Shown: positions 8,235 to 16,616, counted from the stretch's first letter. The stretch is 20,861 nucleotides of DNA from Chromera velia (GCA_018398765.1 JAHBMJ010001511.1:9469-30329); one strand, 5' to 3'. Notes: generated by a model from the letters alone, not told the origin. Numbers and translations are program-made.

Positions 8235-10357
8235 ACTGGATCTCTGAATCAGAATCTGATCCGCCATGATATAAAACAGAAGATATAATTTACGACTTGC
8301 AAATAGCGGTCATGATTTGTGGCTCTCCTCTCCTCTCTTTTCTATTTTAAGACTCGATCCCTTTAAATTTTGCTGTGGTATAGGCAGGATGAGCCTTCCC
8401 GTGCCGGGTCTCCCCGATCCCGTGGGTGGTCAGTCGACAGGAGGAGCTAAAAGGGCGTAAAAGGGGGGTTCTGGGGATTTGCTTATTTTTTATTAAATTT
8501 CTTTCTCTCCTAGCTGTTTGGCCTCGGTTGATTCCAACGCTGCATTGATCTATCTCATCATCGTTTGGTTTCTTTCTTACTAATTCTTCTTCCTTTTTTT
8601 CATTCATCTTGAATCTGCAGCGTCTTGTTTTACATCCTGTCCTGTCCTACTCTTTCTTCCATGCAGATCGTCGCAGAACGGGCAGGGAGGACCTCAAGAA
8701 GAGACTCGCTGCCGTCAGTCAACTTGTTTTGTGATGCTGTCTCTTCTTTCACTCTCTTCTTCTTTCCTTCTTTCGTTCCTTCCTTCCTTCCTGTCTTCAT
8801 TCAGATCTGATCACTAATCAAGAGTCAAGACTGTGGATCGGGACAGCAGGAATTGAATTGAATTTGCCCTCATCCTTTGAAGATCAATCGACTCTTCGCT
8901 CCTTTCACTCAGCACAGTGACGCACAGCGATTAAAGAGAAGTCTCTGCAGTATACTCATGCACCCTGGATCATCTCTAACAGAAACTGAACGGTAAGTAA
9001 CATACAGGTAAACGGATTTCACAGCAATTTCTTTAACTTCTTTCCTTGTGTATAGAAATTGCAGAGAAATGCCCAGAAAGTGACGGATCACTACGAGACC
9101 CTCAGGGGACTCGAAAGTCTATCTCACGTGCGTACATATACTTTGCACTGTTTCTGCAGCTTTGCTTTCCTTCCCTCCCCGCCCCCTCCCAATGACCCTT
9201 CAGTGAAGGGAATGTCCTCCTGACGCGAGTGGCAAGATTTTGTATGGGGTCCTTCATTTCGGGGGAACAGGGTGTGGAAGCACGATGGGGTATGAGAGGA
9301 CATGCAAGTGTGCTAGAAATTCAATTGGCAGAGGAAGAGAGAGAGAGATTGGTTTTTGCATGAGTCTCTCAGTGTGATGTTTGTAGAGAAAGGGTGGGAG
9401 ACGGAAAAAGGAAGAAGGAGTAGCGGTTCTAGAGAATTTGAGACTGATGTAGCAATCGGATCATAGGAAGGCCTCTTTTCCTGTAGAGCTGATGTGGGAT
9501 GCGGGTAGGAAGCAGAGTGTGAGACGGGAGAAATCATTTTGTGTGAACCCTTTCTCTTCATTGACAAGTGGAGGAAAGAGGATGGAGGGAAGGAGAGAAA
9601 GAGGGAACAAGAACGGAGTCTGAAGAAAGGAAGACACGGAAAAAAACTATGATAAAAGAGGCAGCAGAGAGATTGAACGTCTCGGAAATTGAAACAAGTT
9701 GTGTGTTCATCATTTTTTCTGCACAGAGACGAACTAAGACATTTGGGAGCCGAGGAGTGGCCGGCCGATTCCGGGAAAGTGGCAAAAACGGATTGACGAA
9801 ACCCAAAATGGTTGATCACCCCTCCCCCCCTTATCTAACCGCATCAAAAGTGCAACAACAAAAGCAGAAAAGAAAACAGAGGAGCACTGCATGGTTGCAC
9901 TGATAGACAGGCACTGCTAGGCAGGCCGGCAGGCCATGGAGCTTTTCAGTTGAAGATTCCTCTGCGACCTCACTTGACTCCTGCACCACATCACTCTGCA
10001 TTGCACTCTTTTTTTTTTCCCCCCTTTCTCCTTCTTTCTAGATGTTTGCCCGAGAAACCCCAGCTGCCTACCTTTTGAAGGCAAATGCCTATATATGCAT
10101 AGATTCATTCTGCACAGCACTCTCATGCAGAAGAAACCGTTCTAGGCCATCCAGGTCTTGACAGGGCTCAGGATGCCACTCAATCGGCCCTACGAGAGCG
10201 AGCGGGAAGCGGTGGAAGTGCTCAATATCGACCGCAATGCGATCCATAGGGCTCTGTGGAACCAGCAGTTGGTACGCGGATGGAGATTTGTGTACTAGAG
10301 GACAGACTCGCTGTCTTGGCCGCTCTTAAAGACGAGAAGGGAGAAGATGCATGCTGA
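8235..10357 (+). pseudogene. Copy C of the unrecognised family, nearly complete but broken
   Basis: Exons in order. Start exon 8389-8457 (MSLPVPGLPDPVGG, 23 codons, like copy A). Exon alpha 8667-8713 (47 nt, GREDLKKRLAA, donor gtcagt). Exon beta 8951-8992 (donor gtaagt; TGA at 8987-8989 where copy A has CGA). Exon gamma 9065-9127 (AQKVTDHYETLRGLE). A delta-like stretch near 9237 (FCMGSF). GRPIP exon 9727-9810 (SGRPIPGKWQKRIDETQN; a frame change versus copy D brings in a TAA at 9735). LKIPLRPHLTPA exon from 9950. Terminal NUMOD1-like exon 10146-10298. A 7-nt deletion versus copy B then shifts the frame, so EDRLAVLAALKDEKG is read out of frame to the TGA at 10355. Introns between alpha and gamma and the 9360-9560 region also align with copies A and B. 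Function unknown; several independent lesions argue for a pseudogene. Confidence 0.65.
10146..10298 (+). pseudogene. NUMOD1-like helix-turn-helix exon of copy C
   Basis: Reads AIQVLTGLRMPLNRP, then YESEREAVEVLNIDRNAIHR, then ALWNQQLVRGWRFVY and TAG. This matches the NUMOD1 pattern: a short beta hairpin, then S-x-x-E-A-x-x-x-L-x-I-x-x-x-x-I-x-x-A-L, ending in G-W/Y-R-W/F. NUMOD1 is a DNA-binding module usually found C-terminal to HNH or GIY-YIG homing endonucleases. An acceptor ttctag precedes it at 10145. The minus-strand exon at 11002-11300 is its homologue. Assignment is by pattern only; another small HTH family is possible. Confidence 0.5.
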
Positions 10358-10597
10358 GGGCCGCTCATTGGGATGGAGAGAAGTGATCAGAAGGATCCAA
10401 GAGGTTAATGGATCAAATAAAATACGGGTACGTTTTTGGCATGCCGGCATGGTAGTCTTCTTTTCTCATATTGACAGATCACGCACAGAAAAACAGATAC
10501 AAAGGTTGTGTGGAAAGTTAGGAGAATGAGGAGGGAGAGAAATAATATATTTTATAAGAGCTCCTAAGAGCCTTCTTTCTTCTCTGACATGTTCGGG

Positions 10598-10935
10598 AAG
10601 GAGGATGGAGGGAACGCGTGAAAGAGGGAGGGATAGAAGCAGAGTGGACTCAAAAGAGAAGGATGCAGGAGCGAAATAATAAAAAAAGAGAGTGAAAGTC
10701 TCGGAAAGCAATATTGTGTGCATGTATGTGCATTCTGTTTCAATTTTTGCAGAAAATAAAGAAAAAGGACATACATGTGGTAGAAAATGCACGGGAGGCC
10801 AATCCCTAAAAAGCGTCGTCATCATGTGAATGAACTTCAAGAAGGTTAGTTGCTCCTCCCCCCTTTCCTACACGACCACTTCATTATAACAAAAAAGAAA
10901 GACTACTGAAGAATGCTGCACAAACAGAAAGGTCT
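10598..10935 (+). pseudogene. Copy E of the unrecognised family: GRPIP-exon fragment
   Basis: 10598-10752 aligns with the intron at 9575-9726 of copy C. The exon at 10753-10844 (acceptor ttttgcag, donor gttagt) contains MHGRPIPKKRRHHVNELQE. An in-frame TAG at 10781 sits where copy D has GAA (Glu). The following pyrimidine-rich intron aligns with that of copies C and D up to about 10935. No upstream exons of the family were found for this copy; 10358-10597 is unassigned, though an open stretch WREVIRRIQEVNGSNKIR ends near a gtacgt donor at about 10429. Confidence 0.5.
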
Positions 10936-11001
10936 TCTTCCTTTTCTCTTGTTCCCCTACCAACACTCTAAGACTTCCTCCTGACCTAGCCCCCGATTTC
11001 C

Positions 11002-11300
11002 TTACTCTTTCTGTTCCCCTCCATGCCCCGTAGTGGCAGTCAAAGGGGCCGCAGAGGAATCGGCTGAAGAGGAGACGGGCTGGCTGCTTTGCTGCCTTTG
11101 CAGGGCAAGACGGTCTTCAAGTCGTGTATAAATAAAACGCTACCCGTTCCGATACAGCGCGCCGCTCTTGATGAGCCTGCTCACCGTGAACGGATAGATA
11201 TTGAACTCCTGGGCAACCTCCGCCTCGCTCTTATAGTTCAGTCGGACCTTCGTCTCTGATGTTGTCAAAATGCAGGTGACGGACTTCGTCCAAAGGTTTT
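11002..11300 (-). pseudogene. NUMOD1-like terminal exon of copy B with one in-frame TAG
   Basis: The exon follows ctgtag at 11301-11306 and reads VTCILTTSETKVRLN, YKSEAEVAQEFNIYPFTVSR, LIKSGALYRNG, TAG (11140-11142), RFIYTRLEDRLALQRQQ, then a Ser/Ala/Thr-rich tail to TAA at 11002-11004. The first 19 residues align without gaps to copy C. TAG stands exactly where copy C has Trp of GWRFVY, so one G-to-A change (TGG to TAG) explains it. The frame stays open for 45 codons afterwards, and LEDRLA matches EDRLAVLAAL of copy C. The nonsense change is therefore young, or is bypassed. Confidence 0.6.
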
Positions 11301-12646
11301 CTACAGAATCCCTCCATGGTTGAAGTATGAAGATTTATGTACGTGTTGTTGTTTGAATGGCAGAAGAGAAAAGGCAAGCGCGAAGAACAAACAAGAAGGA
11401 GGATGAAGCGCACGTGGAAGTGGGGAGACTGGATCATGATTCATAAGCCAAGGAAGGTTGTGCAGGAATGTTGAAGTGGAAAGGGAGAAGATCTGCCTGC
11501 ATGTCTATCGAACATTCCTCTCTTTTCTTTTTATTCCACGTTCACTGCGGTCGAAAAAGGTCTGTTGGTTTCTGCAGAAAAAAGAATCTACACACAGTTT
11601 GTTTTCTGAGACGCCGCCTCCTGTATTGTCGTTTCTTTTCTTGACCTCCTTTCTTTCGAGTGCATTCTACTGACCTCTTTCACTCTTTCCCTGCACCCTC
11701 TCACAAAGTCTGTCCTATATCTCTGTCCCCTTTCCGTCCTTTCTTATATCACCTTCACAGGAAGAAAACGCCGCATTATTAGCCTGCTTCCCCGGTCTCT
11801 AGCTCTCCCAAACCCCTCCTCCTTCTTCCTTTATCCGTCTCCCATTCCTTCTCCACAAACTTCATACTGAGAGGGAGACCCATACAAAAACTAACCTTTC
11901 TTCCTCTCAGAGTCTATACAGCCTCTCTCCCTCACCGGTGTGCACCTTTCTTTCACACATCATGACTGAAAGATTCCACAGTGTCACAAAACTCTACAAA
12001 AAAAAGAAATACAAAACTACAAACAAAAACGGGGCCACACCGAAAATCAGCGCTTACGGACCTTCTAGACCCCTCATCATCTCCTGGAACCAGGCCACCT
12101 TCTGCTACGCATACTGCAATTCACACACGAAAGGAAGGGAGTTGGAGAAAGTGCTGTGAAATACGTTTGTGTATACGTGTGCGTATGCGTGTACACGTAT
12201 GTTAATTAATAACCGTTCGCTTGTGTATGTCACAGACAAGGAAGAGTCCACTGCAGTCGAACCACTGCAGCTGAGAGTGAGGGGAAGGAGGTGTCGATTG
12301 ATCTCCAAAGGATAGGGGCGCTCTCAATTCAATTCCTGTCTCGATCTAGAGTCGCCATCAGTGAGCAGCTACGAACGAACGCAGAGAGGGAGGAGAGAAG
12401 GAAGAAACAGAACTTGAAGACAAATCGACTGACTGCCTTGAGACCCTTGTTCAGGTCCTTCCTCACTTTCTTGAGGCGAGCTGCAGAGAAGAAAGAGTAG
12501 GACAGGATGTAAGCCAGGATGCCACAACATGAGAAAAGAAAGAATGACAGACAACACAAACGACGACGTGGCAGAACAGCAAGGCAGTGGAATCAATCGA
12601 CTAAAGCCGCTGATCGAACTGGAAGAAAAAGAACGAAGAGTCAGAT
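11002..12646 (-). pseudogene. Copy B of the unrecognised family, 5' end lost to an insertion
   Basis: Minus-strand exons. Alpha 12434-12480 (47 nt, LKKVRKDLNKGLKA, donor gtcagt). Beta 12214-12264 (51 nt, WFDCSGLFLVCDIHKRT). Gamma about 12062-12113 (QKVAWFQEMMRGLE; an upstream TAG could be skipped by using the AG of gcgtag as acceptor). Delta about 11959-11993 (EFCDTVESFSHD, 6 nt longer in frame than copy A). A diverged GRPIP-type exon ends its acceptor at 11572 (KPTDLFRPQ then TGA). Terminal exon 11002-11300. Homology to copy A stops at 12646, where a (CAT)n-tailed insert begins, so the start exon is missing. The plus-strand frame 11962-12159 is antisense to gamma and delta. Confidence 0.65.
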
Positions 12647-12860
12647 AATGATGATGATGATGATTGAGGGTTAAATCCTAGATTTAGCGACGCCAAATTC
12701 CAAGCCACTAGCAAGGCTTTGAGGACAACCCAGAGTACACATTCATGGGGGGGGGGGATGAGGAAGCCTGCATGCTAATCGGATCGATTCGCCTCAACTT
12801 GCATTATCGATAGAATGGACCTTCTTGAGACAGTCGGCTATAGCTTTGGAACCGCTTCTA
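12647..12860 (-). mobile_element. Retroposon-like insert with (CAT)n tail (right border uncertain)
   Basis: On the minus strand the sequence ends ...aaatctaggatttaaccctc followed by five or so tca/cat units (12650-12671), then joins family copy B exactly where its match to copy A ends. A short microsatellite at one end is typical of LINE/SINE 3' ends. No coding sequence is recognised; the other border and a target duplication were not found, so the right coordinate is approximate. A poly-G run of about ten lies at 12747-12756. Confidence 0.45.
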
Positions 12861-14181
12861 GGCAGAATTGTGCACAACAGCAACACCATAATAGAAATTA
12901 ATGCCCTGTGCTGTGCTGAGAACCAGCTTGAGGTCTCCTCTCTGATCGCTGTGCTGAGTGAGTAGAGAGAGAAGGAGGGGTGATCTCCCCAAGGTGAGGG
13001 AGCATTGCTTTCAATTCCTTGCAGTCTCTATCACTGGTTAAAGAGAGGCAGGCTGGCAAGCAGGAAAGGAAGGAAGGAAGGAAGGAAGGAAAGGGGTGAA
13101 GCAAACGGTGACTGACTGACTGACTGACTGACTGACTAACTTCACGGAGCTTCTATCTGCATGGTGGAGGTCACGTTCTCTCCTGATCACGTTTCCGAGG
13201 TACCATGAACAGAAAGAATTTAGGAACAGACAGGACACATTAATTATCAGTCAGTTAAGACACGATCAAATGACGGCATCAAACAAACTGTAGGAGAATG
13301 AAAGGAGAGGGATTCCAAAAGACACAGCGGCTACGTTGCAAAATGGAGGGAGAGGCCTTGCAAGCAAGCGAAGAAAAAGGAAGTGGGAGGGAAAGGATAG
13401 TCAGTCACTCCATAAAACCACACGCCGCCCCCCTTTTCATCAAAAACTGAGTATACCAACCATATTGCGAATTCTTGAAGAAACCCGATCTCTCTATGTT
13501 GAGGAGATGTCGTTTCTGTCTGCACGATAAGAATACATCAAGTCTTGAAAGAGGAAGTCAACAGGCATGAACCTCAAAGACAGTTCACACATCGAGAGGT
13601 CCATTTCAGCCTAACAGTGTTATATCTTCTCCTTTGATTGTGTGTCGAAGCAAGCCATCAAAGATCCAACTCAAAGTAGAAAGAAATATCCACACACCTA
13701 AAAAGCTAACCGACAACTTCCCCTACCGACCGGTACTTGGAGAGTCTTCGGGTCTTTTGCAAAGAGTCGACTGCTCTTCCCAGGTCAAAGACCTCGAGGC
13801 GAATGATTCATTCGTTCTAGAACCAGAAAGGGTGCCGCCTTCCCGGCTGTGGACAGCTTGGCTACTTGAGGGTGCAAAGCTCTACTGAGAGAAACACTCT
13901 AGAGTGATTCAGTTAAGCGCTCCACCTCCCCCTCCAGAAAAAAACCTTTTCGTTGTCTCCTGGGTCGAACTGTCCCCGCAGGTCATGTGTTGCTGCTCTG
14001 TTGTTACATGTATGTAGGCCCTTCACTGGGTATTTGTGAAAGAGTGCTGCCGATACCGTCTCCCAGTCAGCAACTTCTGAAACCGGGTCACCCTTTTCTT
14101 CCTCCGCTCTCCTTCTATAAGTCGCAGATCGGCTTTGCTATCAGGAAAAATCTCTTTGATGGGAGGGGGAGTTAACAGGAA
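12861..14181. other. No recognised gene; one unassigned open frame
   Basis: Mostly low-information sequence with microsatellites (annotated separately). An open plus-strand stretch at 13634-13888 ends in FVLEPERVPPSRLWTAWL, then LEGAKLY and TGA. It has balanced codon use and could be a terminal exon, but there is no motif or homologue in the window to support it. Confidence 0.3.
13061..13136. repeat. (AAGG)n and (ACTG)n microsatellites
   Basis: Seven or so aagg units at 13065-13093 and seven actg units at 13108-13134, separated by 14 bases. The actg tract is the same motif class as the large GTCA satellite at 3741-4380. Confidence 0.9.
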
Positions 14182-14476
14182 TCAGATCTTTAAAGATGTA
14201 AACAAAAATTTCCCTCCGATTCTGAGACGGAACAACACCTTGGGAAGCATGGCGAGTGTGTTCAGATCGGTGGCTGGAGGAATCATCTCTGCTTGGAAGT
14301 TGTAGCCCAGCACATCTACCTTTTGATTTAATATACAGAAAAATAGGTAGACCCCTCAGGCAACAAAAAGAGGTGACTAGGAAAAAAATCAACTTGTCCT
14401 CTGTCCCACGCACCTGGCTCACCGTCTTCACCCGTGTCGTTCTACCCACCAGGTCCACCATACTGCCCTCGTACAT
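14182..14476 (-). CDS. Possible 3' end of an unrecognised minus-strand gene (two exons)
   Basis: Upstream exon to 14414 contains MYEGSMVDLVGRTTRVKTVS and ends with a Gln codon (ATG at 14476; open back to a ctag acceptor-like site at 14496). The donor is cag/gtgcgt. The 94-nt intron 14320-14413 ends in aaaag. The downstream exon 14319-14182 reads VDVLGYNFQAEMIPPATDLN, then TLAMLPKVLFRLRIGG and KFLFTSLKI before TGA. Both exons join in phase 0. The hydrophobic/charged pattern looks protein-like, but I do not recognise a family. The 5' side runs into AT-rich hairpin DNA at 14501-14560, so the gene may be truncated there or 14476 may be its true start. Confidence 0.35.
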
Positions 14477-14500
14477 GGGTGGTCTTCTTCCAGTACTAGG

Positions 14501-14560
14501 GATACAATTATTATAATTGCAATTATTGGAATTAATTGCAAACAATTATTGTAATTGCAG
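14501..14560. repeat. AT-rich self-complementary repeat
   Basis: The motif acaattattrtaattgca occurs twice (about 14504 and 14542) with partial inverted copies between, so the tract can fold on itself. It abuts the upstream exon of the possible gene at 14182-14476. Confidence 0.6.
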
Positions 14561-15470
14561 CCTATGTTTCTAAAAATAATATAAAAAATCTGTTTCATAG
14601 TTCTTTTTTTATCGTTACAACGTCTTTTTACACAAAGTTTCAGCTTCTAACTCCTTACCAATTATGAGAACGAGTTTTTTGCGGAAAAGCACCGGTCTTC
14701 TATGCAGAGGGGGGGGCAAAAAGCACCCCACTCGCCCCCGGCATGCGGAGGCCAGACTTATCATGATCACTCTCTTACACTATCTCACACTCCCTCTTAA
14801 ACTCTTAGTGTTTGATTAATTTCTTTAATTTTTGAAATGATCGACTAGAAATAACCATAGAAATGGCTGATAGTTTTGCTTATGATATGGAGTAATGAAT
14901 AGTAATGAATGATAAAGTATGAAGTTGAACCTAGCCTCAGGTGAGTGAGACTGACGGGCGGGACCGATTGGGAAGGCGGCCGCATAGTCTGCATGCACCG
15001 TGTGCCTTCCGCAGACCGGCTGGTCCGATGCCGTGCATATATTTGAGGTCGATACATGCATGTAAATACAGATCAAGTCACATGCATTACATGCAATCAG
15101 TATATAGATTGAGACATGTTGATTAAACAGAATGACATACTAGGGAATTAAGAGAGCAGTCATCCCTTGATGTCAGTCCACTTCCGGAAGACGTCGCTGA
15201 GTATTGCTGAGTCTAGGAGGTGGCAGGCCAAACCGTCAAGCTGTTGACAAGCAACTGTTACATAGCTTCTCTCATCTCATCTTTAAGAGTAGAAGAAGAT
15301 TTTATGTATACCGATATGTAGACAGAGATCATATTCTTCTCTCTTTTCAACTTATGATAAGGAGAAAAAGAGAAAAGAATAGAAAAGAAAGAAGAAAAAA
15401 AATTATATAAGACTAATAACCTGATTATAACCATCATAAAAACGATAAAATACGATAGAAATAATTGAAT
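14561..15470. other. AT-rich intergenic region, no gene recognised
   Basis: Contains several short open frames without motifs. 14941-15060 is locally GC-richer. 15290-15420 is an A-rich stretch. The word gactagaaataacc at about 14844 recurs at about 16158, another sign of shared repeat material. Confidence 0.3.
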
Positions 15471-15475
15471 TGAAT

Positions 15476-15664
15476 TGAATCCGAGCAGGGTGGCTAAAGT
15501 AGGGTGGGCTGAGTTGGACTGAGCCTACCTGAATGATAGAACAAATAAATAGGTTAAGGTGGGCCAAAGGGCACGGTGTAGCATAAGAGCCCACCTTAAT
15601 AAACTGACGCAGGTGGGCGCAGCCTACCGTCTCCTTTTTCAGCTTTCGACAGCATGAATCCGAG
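15476..15664. repeat. Small element with perfect hairpin, bounded by 10-bp direct repeats
   Basis: tgaatccgag occurs at 15476-15485 and 15655-15664. Between them lies an 11-bp perfect inverted repeat, ttaaggtgggc (15554-15564) and gcccaccttaa (15589-15599), with a 24-nt loop. gaattgaattga lies just outside both ends. The structure fits a small non-autonomous insertion with target duplication, but a chance arrangement is not excluded. Confidence 0.45.
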
Positions 15665-15736
15665 TCGAATTGAATTGAGACAGTTATCTCTCTGAACCTA
15701 AGTGCGGCTTTGAAAAATATAATCAAGATGATATCT

Positions 15737-15907
15737 ATATGCGGCATCGTTTTTCAAGAGACCGTCCATGTTTGTGGCGTAGACGGTCAAGACCTAGGTC
15801 AAGACACCGTCCAGATATGCGGCTTTGGCTTTCAAGACACCGTAAATGATCCACGCCTGCGGCACAGACTTTCAAGCTTATCCAAAAATGTGGCTTAAAC
15901 TTTTAAG
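15737..15907 (+). repeat. Degenerate ~31-45 bp tandem repeat
   Basis: Five units each start with tgyggc (15740, 15773, 15818, 15858, 15889) followed by a ttcaaga/caccgt block. The first three are in frame and read ICGIVFQETVH, VCGVDGQDLGQDTVQ, ICGFGFQDTVN in a 62-codon frame (15710-15898). The last two units leave that pattern. gaccgtc (15760) and gacggtc (15782) form a 7-bp inverted repeat within the array. Coding status is unknown. Confidence 0.6.
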
Positions 15908-16271
15908 TGGTAGTTATACGTTCAGGGAGGTCGAGACAGTTAAAGTAAATTAAAGCCAGTGAGCACTTCAACTTAATTTAAGTAAAAAAACCATTTGGGT
16001 GACAAAGTTGGATAGCTAGTCGGATAGACTAAATAATCATTAGTGCTCTAAGGCACCACTAATCACTAATCACTAAATCTATTTGATAATCTAGTCTAGA
16101 TTCACTAGAAAACTGTAGTAAACTATAGAAAAGATTGAAGGAGAAATTATTAGATATGACTAGAAATAACCGAGCAAATAATAATAAATGATAAAAACAA
16201 ATGAAAATAAATATAGAAAGACCATAAACAAGAATATTCACTAACATACACTGTATAATATACATAAAAAC

Positions 16272-16286
16272 GCTAGGGCGGAACAT

Positions 16287-16319
<33 letters not shown>
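16272..16319 (+). mobile_element. LINE 3'-end remnant with (CAAT)n tail
   Basis: gctagggcggaacatat followed by about eight caat units parallels the 3' end of the LINE at 7305-7351 (ctagggtagaacat... gggaacatat then caat). Only ~20 bases plus the tail match, as for a severely 5'-truncated copy. Confidence 0.4.
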
Positions 16320-16321
<2 letters not shown>

Positions 16322-16576
16322 AGCTAAAAAGTAGCCTAAAACACTGCTTCAAGTTCATTCTATGTCCTTACTAGTCACAACTAGCTAGTCATTACTTTAA
16401 CTTTTGGAACAGGTTCTTAATTTTGAGTAGCCCATAGTAGCCCATTAAGTGATCGATAGTCTAATACGAAGACTCTTGAATTTGAGAGGGATTGTGAGAG
16501 ATTGTCGTTTATCCGCAGCCTGGGAAACCAGGCACGACGCAGAGATTGTTTCTTTCTTTCTTCTTTTGGCGCGCTC

Positions 16577-16616
16577 ACAGACAGGCAGGCAAGGAGGCAG
16601 GCAGGCAGACAGACAG
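16577..16616. repeat. CAGG/CAGA microsatellite
   Basis: Degenerate caggcagg units passing into cagacagaca, with one aaggagg interruption; the same class as the tract at the window start. Confidence 0.85.

Noticed and set aside
9313-9819. 168-codon minus-strand frame at 9313-9819
   Set aside because: It covers introns and the GRPIP exon of copy C in antisense; the peptide is Ser/Phe/Leu-rich low complexity from purine-rich intron DNA.
11034-11130. Plus-strand coding-like stretch VAVKGAAEESAEEETGW
   Set aside because: It is the antisense of the Ser/Ala-rich tail of the copy B terminal exon.
15554-15599. Hairpin considered as a transcription terminator
   Set aside because: Intrinsic terminators are bacterial; there is no adjacent gene end and the loop is 24 nt.
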